From: Astrobacterium formosum
GTDB lineage: Bacteria > Pseudomonadota > Alphaproteobacteria > Rhizobiales > Xanthobacteraceae
NCBI GenBank assembly: GCA_030848545.1
Contig: JAVDCA010000045.1
Span: 1-33,132, forward strand
Direction: 5' to 3'
Length of the DNA: 33,132 nt
A program made the position numbers and the translations under genes. Of this stretch, positions 7,230 to 17,400 are shown in pieces. The notes beneath the pieces were generated by a model. It worked only from the letters and a program-made list of their open reading frames with translations. It made no database searches and was not told where the DNA came from. Within the stretch, counting starts at the first letter, position 1. Each line of letters starts with the position of its first letter.

Positions 7230-8654
7230 ATGCTGCTGTTTCTGTGCAGTGTCGGCCTTTTGATCCTCGGCTACGTCGTCTACGGCGCCTTCGTGGAAAA
7301 GATCTTCGGACCCGACCCGGGACGCCCGATGCCGGCCGTGACCATGGCCGATGGTGTCGACTACGTGGAAATGTCGACGCCGAAACTCTACCTCATCCAG
7401 ATCCTCAACATCGCCGGCCTCGGGCCGATCTTCGGCCCGATCCTCGGCGCGCTCTACGGCCCCTCGGCGCTGCTGTGGGTCGTGTTTGGCTGCATCTTCG
7501 CCGGCGCGGTGCACGACTATTTCGTCGGCATGATCTCGATCCGCTACAATGGCGAGAGCATCCCCAACATCGTCGGCCGGACGATGGGCAATGTCCCCAA
7601 GCAGATCATGAACTATTTCTCGGTTCTGCTGCTGCTGCTGGTCGGCGTCGTGTTCGTTCTCGGCCCGGCGGCCCTGCTTGCCAAGCTGCTCGGCCTGCCG
7701 GTGATGGCGTGGGTGGCCATCATCTTCGCCTATTACTTCCTTGCCACCATGCTGCCGATCGACAAGATCATCGGCAATCTCTACCCGGTCTTCGGTGCAC
7801 TGTTGTTGTTCATGACAGTCAGCCTGATCGTCACGTTGTTCGCCTCCAATCACCCGATCCTGCCGCAGGGCCTGGATCTGGCGAACAGCCATCCGAAGAA
7901 CCTGCCGATCTGGCCGTTGATGTTCATCACCATCGCGTGCGGCGCCATCTCCGGCTTCCATGCGACGCAGTCGCCGATTGTCGCCCGCTGCCTCAAGAAC
8001 GAGAGCAACGGCCGCATGGTGTTCTACGGCGCCATGATCGGCGAAGGCATCATCGGCCTGATCTGGGTCACGCTGGGACTGTCCTTCTACGAGAACTCGG
8101 CGGCCCTCAACGCGGCGATCAACGCCGGCACGCCCTCGGGCGTGGTCTATGAAGTGTGCAACGGCCTGCTCGGCGGCGGCATCGGCACGATCCTCGCCGT
8201 CCTCGGCGTCGTCGTTCTGCCGATCACCTCCGGCGACACCGCCTTCCGTTCGGCGCGCCTGATCATCGCCGAGTACTTCAAGATCCCGCAGGGTCCGATC
8301 GACAAGCGCCTGTGGATCGCCGTGCCGCTGTTCGCCGTCGGCATCGTGGTGTCGTTCGGCGACTTCAACGTGATCTGGCGCTACTTCGGCTGGGCCAACC
8401 AGACCCTCGCCGCCATGGCGTTGTGGTCCGCGGCCGTCTATCTCGTCCGCGAGGACAAGCTGCACTGGATCTGCACCGTTCCGGCGACCTTCATGACCGC
8501 CGTCACGGTCGCCTATATCTGCGCGGAGAAAATGGGCTTCGGGCTGGACTACACCCTCTCCAACGTGATCGGCATCGCGGCCGCGGCCGCGGCGCTGGGC
8601 GCATTCCTTTATCTCACCCACAAGCCGGTCGCGACCGCGCATCCGGCGGAGTGA
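7230..8654 (+). CDS. cstA: CstA-family transporter, short form (second of tandem pair)
   Basis: 474 residues, the same length as its upstream twin. The start at 7230 is preferred over the in-frame ATG at 7218 because TGGAGG sits 5 bases before it and it aligns with the twin's start. All family blocks seen in the first copy are present. Differences cluster in the last 60 residues and at a few membrane positions (for example H/Y after SIR, PVA/NVP after MTMG or RTMG). The two genes are similar at DNA level too, so this is a recent tandem duplication or one kept similar by gene conversion. It has its own upstream region with a BtsR-like repeat and follows a strong terminator, so it can be regulated separately. 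The convergent BtsSR pair lies 211 bp downstream across a repeat element. Pyruvate uptake is the best guess; divergence of substrate or affinity between the copies is possible. Confidence 0.9.
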   Translation: MLLFLCSVGLLILGYVVYGAFVEKIFGPDPGRPMPAVTMADGVDYVEMSTPKLYLIQILNIAGLGPIFGPILGALYGPSALLWVVFGCIFAGAVHDYFVGMISIRYNGESIPNIVGRTMGNVPKQIMNYFSVLLLLLVGVVFVLGPAALLAKLLGLPVMAWVAIIFAYYFLATMLPIDKIIGNLYPVFGALLLFMTVSLIVTLFASNHPILPQGLDLANSHPKNLPIWPLMFITIACGAISGFHATQSPIVARCLKNESNGRMVFYGAMIGEGIIGLIWVTLGLSFYENSAALNAAINAGTPSGVVYEVCNGLLGGGIGTILAVLGVVVLPITSGDTAFRSARLIIAEYFKIPQGPIDKRLWIAVPLFAVGIVVSFGDFNVIWRYFGWANQTLAAMALWSAAVYLVREDKLHWICTVPATFMTAVTVAYICAEKMGFGLDYTLSNVIGIAAAAAALGAFLYLTHKPVATAHPAE

Positions 8655-8668
8655 GAGCGCAAGCCACG

Positions 8669-8692
8669 TCGGGCCCGGTCCGCCGGGCCCGA
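8669..8692 (+). terminator. Hairpin after second CstA gene, weak terminator candidate
   Basis: A perfect 9-bp stem, TCGGGCCCG and CGGGCCCGA, with a 6-base loop starts 15 bp after the stop codon. No T-run follows, so intrinsic termination would be inefficient; it may protect the 3' end. Confidence 0.45.
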
Positions 8693-8721
8693 TGCGACAC
8701 GGACGGGACGCCTCCTCGCAA

Positions 8722-8845
8722 TCGTCATTGCGAGGAGGCGAAGCCGACGAAGCAATCCAGCACTCTCTTGGGAGCCCCTGGATTGCTTCGCGGAGTTAAT
8801 CATCGGGCCGGCCAAAGGCCGGACCCGGTGGCTCGCAATGATGGA
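8722..8845. repeat. Imperfect inverted intergenic repeat of Rhizobiales type
   Basis: A roughly 124-bp element sits between the convergent CstA and BtsR genes. Its ends are TCATTGCGAG (left) and CTCGCAATGA (right), and internal arms GAAGCAATCCAG and CTGGATTGCTTC form a long interrupted stem. The same style of element is abundant between genes in Bradyrhizobium-like genomes. A possible remnant, CTCGCAATGACGAG, occurs near 20758. It may act as a bidirectional transcription barrier here. Confidence 0.78.
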
Positions 8846-8865
8846 CGCGCACCATCGTGACGCGA

Positions 8866-9585
8866 TCAGCGCAATCCGATGCGCTCGCGCAGTTCGCGCA
8901 GATGGCGCCGGCTCACCCCGACGGTCTTGCCGCTGCGGGTGGTGATCTCGCCCAGGCCGTTGTCGAGGAGGCGGATCTCGCGGGTATTGGCGAGGCGCAC
9001 CAGGCACTGCCGATGGCAGCGCACGAGGTCGGACCGGCTTTCCAGGGCTGTAAGCGTCATGTCGGTCGAGGTGTCGCCCTCGGCGGTGACGACGTGCACG
9101 CCGCTCAGGTCGGAGTAGACGTATTCGACCTCGTCGAGGCGAACGAGCCGGATGCGGTTGCCGGCGAAGCACGGGATCTGCGTCAGCAGCGGCAGGCCGA
9201 CACCGCCCGGCACCGGCGGGCGGCCGTTGTGGGTCTCGCGAATGCGCGCGAGGGTCTTGGCAAGGCGGGCGCGCTCCAAGGGCTTGAGCAGGTAGTCGAA
9301 GGCGTTCTCCTCGAAGGCGGCGACCGCGTAATCGTCGTGGGCGGTGACGAAGACGATGCGCGGCATCGTCTGCGGGTCGAGCATGCCGATGAGCTCCATG
9401 CCGCTGATGCGCGGCATCTGCACGTCGAGGAAGACGACGTCCGGCTTGTCGCGGTTGATGATTCGCAGCGCTTCGACGGCGTTCTCGCACGATTCGATCA
9501 CCCGGAAGTCGTCGTGCTCGGCCAGAAGGAGCGCCAGCTCCTCGCGGGCATAGGGCTCGTCGTCGACGATGAGGGCGCGGATCAC
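8866..9585 (-). CDS. btsR: BtsR/YehT-type LytTR response regulator
   Basis: 239 residues, the length of E. coli BtsR. A receiver domain (1-120) has the acidic pair D8-D9, phospho-acceptor D54 in VVFLD54VQMPRISG, T in FVTAHDDYAV and K in FDYLLKPLERARL. A LytTR DNA-binding domain (about 135-235) has RLVRLDEVEYVYSDLSGVHV-type strands and the C-terminal SRRHLRELRERI segment. LytTR proteins bind direct repeats spaced about 21 bp, which is what lies upstream of both CstA genes. Its start overlaps the last bases of the kinase gene in an ATGA, so the two are translationally coupled. It likely activates the CstA-family genes when BtsS senses its ligand (pyruvate in E. coli). Confidence 0.92.
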   Translation of the reverse strand: MIRALIVDDEPYAREELALLLAEHDDFRVIESCENAVEALRIINRDKPDVVFLDVQMPRISGMELIGMLDPQTMPRIVFVTAHDDYAVAAFEENAFDYLLKPLERARLAKTLARIRETHNGRPPVPGGVGLPLLTQIPCFAGNRIRLVRLDEVEYVYSDLSGVHVVTAEGDTSTDMTLTALESRSDLVRCHRQCLVRLANTREIRLLDNGLGEITTRSGKTVGVSRRHLRELRERIGLR

Positions 9586-11270
9586 GCCGCCTTCTCCTCA
9601 CGCGCAAGCGCCGGCAGGCCGATGCGCACGCGCGTCCATTCGTCCTTCCGCGATTCGATCGAGACGCCGTAGGCCTGCCCATGCAGGTTCTTGATGCGCT
9701 TGTCGACGATGGCGATGCCGAGGCCGCCGGCGGCGGCGTCGGTTTCGCCGTAGGCACCGGCATTGTCCTCGACCACGAGGGCGATCCCGGCGCCGTTGCT
9801 GCCGGCCCTGATGGTGATGCGGCCCTCGCCGAGAAGGTTCGAAACGCCGTGTTTGATGGCGTTCTCGACGATGGGCTGCAGCGTGAATGTGGGCAACGGC
9901 ATGTCGAGGAGCGCCGGGTCGATGTCGATCTCCACCTGAAGGTTGTCGCCGAAACGAGCCTTCTGAATGCGCAGGTAGGACTCGACGTGCTCGATCTCCT
10001 CGCGCAACGTCGCCATGTCGCTCGCCCGTTTGAGGTTCTTGCGGAAGAAATTGGACAGGTGCAGCAGGAGGTCGCGTGCCTCGTCGGGATTTTTGCGGAT
10101 GATGGCGCTGATGGTGTTGAGCGCGTTGAACAGGAAATGCGGATTGACCTGCGCCTGGATGAGCTTGAGCTCGGACTGCACCAGGAGATGCTTCTGCTGC
10201 TGGAAGCGGCCGGCGAGGATCTGGTTGGACAACAGACTGGCGATGCCCTCGCCCAGCGTGCGGTTGATGTTGAGGAACAGCTTCTTCTTGGGCTCGTAGA
10301 GCTTGATGGTGCCGATCACCTCGGTATCGGACCGGATCGGCACCACCAGCGACGATCCCAGCCGGCATTTGTCCGATAGCGAGCACGAGTACGGAACTTC
10401 GATGCCGTCAGCGAACACCACCTCGCCGCTGGTGATCGCCTTCTTGGAATGGTCCGACGTCACCGGCGAGCCCGGCACGTGATGATCGGCGCCGATGCCC
10501 ACGAAGGCGAGGATACGCTCGCGGTCGGTGATCGCGACGGCGCCGACGCCGGTCTCCTCGTAGACGATTTTCGCGATGCGTTCCGCCGTCGCCGGCGTCA
10601 GTCCTTCCAGTGTGATGCCGACCGCACGCTCGGCGATGCGCAGCGCCTTGGTGGACGAGGCCTGGCTGACCTTCTCGAACATGTCGCGCTGGTCGCGGAT
10701 CATGCTCATGAACAGCAGCGCCCCGAACGAATTGGCGAGGATCATCGGCGCCGCGATCACCTCCACCAGCGCCCAGGTCTGCGCGAACGGGCGCGCCACC
10801 AGCACGAGGAGGCCCATCTGCATGAACTCGCCCGCCATGGTGGCGAGGAAGGCGACCCACGGGTTGAAGATGGTGTCGAGCCGGCCGCGCCGCTGCAGCC
10901 ACAAATGCACGAGGCCGCCGAGCAGGCCTTCGGCGGTGGTCGACAGCGCGCAGGCGAGATCGGTGAAGCCACCAAGCGTGTAGCGGTGCAGCCCGCCGGT
11001 GAGGCCGATCAGGAATCCGACCAACGGCCCGCCCAGAAGCCCGCCGACCACGGCGCCGATGGCGCGCGTGTTGACGATGGCGTCCATCAATTCGAGGCCG
11101 AAATAGGTACCGAGGATGCAGAAGCCGGTGAAGACGACGTAGATCACCGCCCGCGGCGGCAGGCGCATCTGCACCGCGAACAAAGACTTCAACAGCGGTG
11201 TCTTGCTGAACAGGTAGGCGACCACGAGGTAGACGCACATCTGCTGCAGAAGCGAGACGATGACTTCCAT
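9582..11270 (-). CDS. btsS: BtsS/YehU-type LytS-family sensor histidine kinase
   Basis: 562 residues, against about 561 for E. coli BtsS. The N-terminal 5TMR-LYT membrane sensor (about 5-200) contains VVGGLLGGPLVGFLIGLTGGLHRY and the conserved GGF..L.CALST..EGLLGG block. A GAF-like domain (about 215-350) follows, with ILAFVGIGADHH and a CSLSDKCRLGSSLVVPI segment carrying two cysteines. The His_kinase region has QAQVNPH378FLFNALNTISAI (H378 is the phospho-acceptor), then an HATPase with VENAIKHG and GGLGIAIVDKRI. The start at 11270 has GGAAGG about 8 bases upstream. It is the first gene of the btsSR operon. In E. coli BtsS is a high-affinity pyruvate receptor; the close architecture and the CstA neighbours support the same role here (inference from family and context). 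Confidence 0.92.
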   Translation of the reverse strand: MEVIVSLLQQMCVYLVVAYLFSKTPLLKSLFAVQMRLPPRAVIYVVFTGFCILGTYFGLELMDAIVNTRAIGAVVGGLLGGPLVGFLIGLTGGLHRYTLGGFTDLACALSTTAEGLLGGLVHLWLQRRGRLDTIFNPWVAFLATMAGEFMQMGLLVLVARPFAQTWALVEVIAAPMILANSFGALLFMSMIRDQRDMFEKVSQASSTKALRIAERAVGITLEGLTPATAERIAKIVYEETGVGAVAITDRERILAFVGIGADHHVPGSPVTSDHSKKAITSGEVVFADGIEVPYSCSLSDKCRLGSSLVVPIRSDTEVIGTIKLYEPKKKLFLNINRTLGEGIASLLSNQILAGRFQQQKHLLVQSELKLIQAQVNPHFLFNALNTISAIIRKNPDEARDLLLHLSNFFRKNLKRASDMATLREEIEHVESYLRIQKARFGDNLQVEIDIDPALLDMPLPTFTLQPIVENAIKHGVSNLLGEGRITIRAGSNGAGIALVVEDNAGAYGETDAAAGGLGIAIVDKRIKNLHGQAYGVSIESRKDEWTRVRIGLPALAREEKAA

Positions 11271-11445
11271 GGATGGTGCCTTCCCGGCCGGCCGACGGAG
11301 GGGAATTTACCGCGTCGGGAGAGCGGCTCCTATGCGGGAAACGCCGCAAAGGCACTCTTCCTTCGCGCATCCTCTCCTTCGCGCATTCTCGCCGCACCTT
11401 GATACCCGCAATGCCGGCGTGCCAGACCGGCTCACCGGCCTTGCT
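11271..11445. other. Intergenic region between TpsA stop and BtsS start, with short tandem repeat
   Basis: About 175 bp, serving as the promoter region of btsSR and the 3' end of the TpsA gene. It holds two adjacent 16-bp copies, TCCTTCGCGCATCCTC (11359-11374) and TCCTTCGCGCATTCTC (11375-11390), differing at one base. I see no clear T-tailed terminator for the TpsA transcript and no BtsR-like 21-bp repeat. Confidence 0.5.
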
Positions 11446-14400
11446 TCACTGCACGGCGCTCGCCGCCGGCGCGGCGCTAACCGGTCGTGGACCGAGCCGC
11501 GACAGCGCCTCGAAGGGATCGACCAGGCCGGCGCCGAAGATTTCCGCGACGCCCCTGAGGGCGATCGGCTTGGCGGAACCTGTCAGGATGGCGCGCACCT
11601 CCTTCGGGGTCAGCGTCGGCTTGCTCTCCAGGAGCAGCGCGGCGACACCTGACACGTGCGCGGCGGCGACCGAGGTGCCGGTGGTGAGCTGGTAGCCGCC
11701 CTTGGGGCTCGGCACCAGGACGTCGACGCCGGGCGCCGCGACCGCGATGTGCTTGCCGCGATTGGCCATGGCGAACGGCTTGTCGGCATGGTCGGAGGCC
11801 GACACCGCGATGACGTTGACGTCGGCGGCCGGATAGAGCGGCGGCGACTTCGGCCCCGCATTGCCGGCCGCGGCAATGAGCACGATGCCCTGCTCGTAGG
11901 CCTTCTGCAGGGCGCGCTCGACCATCAGGTCGCGCGGCCCCGCGAAGCTCATATTGATGATGCGCGGCTTCTTGGTGAGCGCCCAGGCGAGCCCTTTGAG
12001 GATCTGGAACGAGGTCGCCTCGGCCGAGGTGTTGGTCTCGTCGAACGCCTTGATGGCGAGGATCTTGACCCCCGGCGCGATGCCGAGCAGGCGGCGATGG
12101 GACGCGATGGCGCCCGCCATGCCGGTACCGTGGGCGTGCGGATTGGATGCCGTGCCGGTGGCATCGAAGGTCTCCGAGACGACGCCGACGAGATCGGGAT
12201 GCTGGACGTCGATCTCGGAATCGATCACCGCCACCGGAATGTTGCGGCCGACCGAACGCGCATGGACGACGCCGAGGCGCAGCTTGTCGATGATGTATTG
12301 GGCGGCATCGCCCTTGGGCAGGCCGGTGGTGCGCGAGGCCATGTCGCTCTGCAGGTCGCTGGAGAGCTCCGGCGATGGCGGCAGCGAGCCGGTTTCCACC
12401 TCGGCCGGGCCGGCGCCTTGGACGGGCGGCGCCGGCGACGCACTCGGCGGAGTGCCGGCGCCAGGCACCGGCGCCGCGTCCTGCGAGGCCGTCTGGGCGA
12501 GGCTGAAGACGTAATTGGGTTGCGCCGAGGCGACGATCTGCTGGCGCTCGAGGGCGCGGATGACGTCGCGGATATTCTTGCCGTTGCCGGTGGTGAACCG
12601 GTAGACGACGCGGCCCGAGCCGTCGATCGCCTGCGAGGCGATCAGCGTGATGCCGAGCTGGCGCGCGATCTCCCGGATGCGCTCGGCCGGGACGGTGTTG
12701 GCGACCTGCACCACCACCTCGCCGGGCAGGAAGCGGGTCTCGGTGATGGGCGGCACGCCGGAATAGCGCTGCTCGCTCGGCGTCCGGCCGATGCCCGGCC
12801 CTGGTGGCGGTCCACTCTGCGGCGGCGGCGGGTTGTTGCCGGCGCCGGAATTGCCGCCGCCTTGCCCGCCTTGGCCTCCGCCCTGGCCGCCACCTTGGCC
12901 GCCGGCGCCACCGCCCTGCCCGCCACCGGTGCCGCCTGTGCTGCCTGTGCTGCCGGGCGTCGGATCGGGACTCTGATTGAGGACGAAGTTGTTGTTGGTG
13001 GTCGTATCGACCGGTGGCGTGAACTGCGCCGGCGTGACCGGCGGCGGCTCGCTCGGCGGCGGCGGCGGATCGTTAGCCGGCGGCGGCGGATCATTGTTGG
13101 GCGGCGGCGTATTCGGATCGGAACCGTTGACCGTGCCGGTAAACGAGGCGTTCGAGATCGTGCCGGAATTGCTGCCCGTAATGGCGCCGACCGAGCTGTC
13201 GCCGCCGCCCGAGACTTGCGCGATGACCGTTCCGTCCTGAAGCGTGCCGCTGTTGTCGCCGACGGCACCTCCGACCGAATTGCCGGAGCCGCTGCCGACG
13301 ACAGGCGGGTCGACGAAGAAACTATTGATGAAACCAGTGTTGATGCCGATCAGGCCGCCGATCCAACTGCTCGACGTGCCGTAGACGCCTTTGCCAGGAT
13401 CAGCCACGTAGGAGACACCAGAGAGCAAGCCATCGTTGCGGCCGACAAGGCCACCGACGGCACTGCCCGCACCCGTCGAAGACACGTTGCCTGACGCGAG
13501 CACCGCGGCCATGGAGCTGGCATCGTCGACCCAGCCTGCGAACCCGCCGACATAGCTGCCGCCGCCGGCGCTCACGTCACCCGTGGCAGAACCGGCAAAA
13601 ACCGTACCCCCGCGCAGATAGCCGACCAGACCGCCAGCGTAACTCCCGCCGCCCGCAGTAACTCGACCTTCCGCATAACCATCCAGCACGGTGGCTTCGC
13701 GCAGATAGCCAACCAGCCCACCGGCATAGCTGCCGGCGCCAGCGGTGACGTCGCCATACGCATCGGACCGATCGATCACCCCTTCCCAGCTCTGTCCGAC
13801 CAAGCCGCCGGCCTTGCTGTCGGCCCCCGCGAACACATTGGTGTCGGCCCAGGAGGAGATGATCTGGCCGGAATTGTAGCCCGCCAAACCACCGACCCGA
13901 GAAAGGTCGCCGCCGGTGACGATGCCGCCCTGCGTCCAGGACGAGGATACAGTCCCGTTGTTCTGCCCCACGAGACCGCCGAAAAATCCGCCGCTGGCGC
14001 CACCGGTGACATTGCCGATTGCCCACGAGGCATCGATCGTGCCCCAATTGGTGCCCACCAAGCCTCCCGCGAAGCTGCTTTCGCCAACTGTAACGTTGCC
14101 GCTCGCGCGCGAGCGGTCGATCCTCGAGGTGGCGTCATTGTAGCCGACCAGGCCGCCAGCGATGCTGCCGGTAGTCGTGGTGCTGACATGACCGGTCGCG
14201 TAGGAATCCCTGATCTTTGCGCCTTGCTTGTTCTCGCCGACCAGGCCGCCCGCCTGGGCGAATTCGCCCGTCATGGTCACGAGCCCGGACGCATACGAGG
14301 AGTCGACGACGCCTCCACGGTCGTTGACCGCGACGAGACCGCCGGCGCGGCCATTGTAGCCGTTGCTGGTCACGGCGCCGGTCGCATGGGAGCCTTCGAT

Positions 14401-17400
14401 CAGGCCATGGTCGTTCAGACCGACAAGGCCGCCGACATAGATATGCGTGGATGTCGGCGCGATGCCGGTCACTGCGCCTTCGGCGTAGGAATTGGAAATG
14501 GTGCCGCTGTTGGTGCCGACGAGGCCGCCGGCATCGATGAAGCCGTTCGACGGTCCATAGGCAGTGACGGCGACCTTGGCCCAGGATTGGGCGATCGTGC
14601 CGAAGTTGCGGCCGACGAGGCCGCCATAACTGCCCGTTGCGCCCTGGACGGTCGATCCGGCGGCGTTCCCGACCGCGCCGGTCGCCGAGACGCGCTCGAT
14701 CCGTCCCTTGTTCGTGCCCGCGATGGCGCCGGCATTCTGCGAGCCGCCGGTCGCCGCGATGGTGACATCGGTCAGCCGGACATCGGCTACTTGGCCATCG
14801 CTGCCGATGACGCCGAACAGGCCGAGATCGGTGACATCCGACGAGGTCGGCGCCATCTTGAGGCCCCTGATCTCATTGCCGTCACCGTCGAAGGAGCCGT
14901 TGAAATCGCCACGGCCATTGCCGCCGATCGAAGCAAAGCCCTGCGTGCCCCAAATACCGCCCGGCTGCGCCAGCGCCGCACCGAGATCGATGTCGTTCCG
15001 CAACGTGTATTGGGCGCCGAGGTTCATCGCCATCAGTTGCAACTGATGGGCGTTGCGCACGCTCGCCGACCATTCTGTGCGCAGGAACGGGCGGGTGTAG
15101 CCCGGGATCATGAACCAGGCGCCGTTGGCGCCGAAATTCCAGCCGCTGTAGCTCGCCTGGTTGCGTGCATCCGCGGTGGAGAGGCCGGTCGCGCGGGCGA
15201 GGAACGACGGCATGATGTTGCTGCCGAAGGCGTTGGTCCGGCCGCTCGTATCCTTGTCCCAATAGGAATCCGAAACCAGCCCGTAGTTGCGCCCGACGAG
15301 TCCGCCCTGGGTGCCGCCGCCGCTCACCCGACCGGACGCATAGGTCTCGTCGATCGAACCGCTGTTGCTTCCAACGAGTCCGCCGGAGCTGCCGCGCGAA
15401 TTGCCGGTGACGGCGCCGAGCGCATAGGACTGCGAGATGCTGCCGAGGAGATTGTTGCCGACCAGGCCGCCGAACAGGCCCGATTTCCCGGTCGCTTGCG
15501 ACCCGTCGATACTGCCGTCCGCATAGGATTGCCAGACCGAGCCGGTGTTCTTTCCGACCAATCCGCCGACCCAAGGCGCGGTGCCGCGGCCGGTCGCCGA
15601 CACCGACACGCTCGCATAGGAGCGCTCGATATCGCCGGCATTCGAGCCGACGAGGCCACCGATGTTCGAACCGATCCGGTCCGACGCACCGCGCACCACG
15701 CCGGTGGCATATGCACCCGAAATCGAACCGCCGTCATTATAGCCGGCCAGCGCGCCGACAGAGGCGGCGCTCCAACGGTCGCTGTAGGTCGACCGGATGT
15801 CGACGCCGATCAGGCCGACGTCGCGGACGACGGCGTTGCGGCCGAGATAGCCGAACAGGCCGACATATTGCGAAGTCGAATGGATGGTCAGCCCGCTGAT
15901 CTCGAAGCCGCGACCGTCAAAGCGACCGGTAAAGCGGTTCTGACTGGTACCGATGGACTTGAAGCCTGCGCCGCCGTTCCAGGATGCGGTGCCGCCGGCA
16001 TTGATGTCGTTGGCGAGTTTGAAACTGTTGCCCAGCAAGGCGGTGCTGCCGATGCCCTGCAGGCCGTAGACGTCGGCGATCTGGTAGGGATCGTCGCTCG
16101 TACCGCTTCCGCCGAGCGCGCGCAGGAACGAGCCGGCGACGATGCGGAAATCACGCGCCGTGAAGGCCGGATTGCTTGTGTCGATCTGGCGCCAAGCCCC
16201 CTTCCGAAGAGTGAAGGTTCCGACGTCGATGGCACCGCCGGCGCCGGTCGTGATGTTGCCGCCCGCATTGACGATCAGTCCGCCATTGGCGGCAGTGATG
16301 GCAGCGTTGATGGTGATGTTGCTCGCCGCGACCAGCGTCAGCGTCGATGCACCCGACCACACAAGCTGCGCCGCAACGGTGATGTCGCCTTGACGGGCTT
16401 CACCAGTCGACAGGACCACGTTGGCTGTTGCGAGCGCGTTGACGAGGTCGGCAGCATTGAGCACCGAGTTGTCCGCGTTGGCGGTAAAACCGCTCATCCC
16501 ATTCGACGGCGCGTCAGAGATGGTTAAATTGGTCGGATCCAGCAACAGCGTCCCGAACGCGCCAGCCGACGCCCGCAAGTCCGCGAGGCCCGTATAGGCG
16601 AGCTGCCCCTTGCTCGACACTTCGGCGAAGCCACCGTCGCCGCCCTGGGCGCCGCCCTGGCCGTAAATGGCGCCGGCGAAGCCGGTGAACTGATCCGACC
16701 ACACCACCGCCTTGCCGCCGTTGCCGCGCTCGGTGGCCGAGACGTCGATCAGCGTGCCGGCGTCAACCGTCACGGTCGAGGCGGTCGCGACCGCTTCGCC
16801 TTCCAGCGCCGCCTGGGCGAGCCCCGCGACGGCTGCATTGCCCTTGCCGCCGCCCACATCGCCGCCGACCAGCACCGTGCCGCCGCCGGACTTGCCGGAG
16901 GCGTCGAGCTTGGCGCCGGCGAGCGCGATGTTCTCGCCGGTGACGACGATCTTGCCGCCCTTCTCGCCGGCCTTCTTGCCGGAGGCCGACAGCTTGCCCG
17001 AGACCTTCACTTTCTGGACGTCGGCGACGCCGCCCTTGGTCGAGGCGGTGGCGGCGCCGAGCACGATCTTGCCGTTGCGGGTACCGACGGAATTGGCCTC
17101 GATGACGCCGGAATTGTTGATGACGGAATCGACCACGTGGCGCGCCGCCGCGGCGGTCAGTTCGACGCGGCCGCCGTTCGCCGAGAGCTTTGCGTTCGGC
17201 CCCTCGTTCTTGACCAGGGCGTCGAGCGTCTGGCCGGTCTGCACGTCCTTGACCTGGTTGGCGACGACGCCGTCCACCTGCAGGGTGATGAGCTTGTCGC
17301 CGTAGAAGTCGAGAGTGAAGCCGTTGTTGGAGGCGAGCGCCACCTTGCCGAGTTCGGCCGTGATGGTGCCGGAGTTGCGCACGCCGGGCGCGACCAGCGC

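Noticed and set aside
11359-11390. Two 16-bp tandem copies considered as the start of a CRISPR or iteron array
   Set aside because: Only two adjacent copies with no spacers and no replication or cas genes; it is a simple local duplication.
12791-12976. Short plus-strand frame of almost only P, G and L in the TpsA linker region
   Set aside because: It is the complement of the Gly/Pro-rich linker coding tract and has no start signal.
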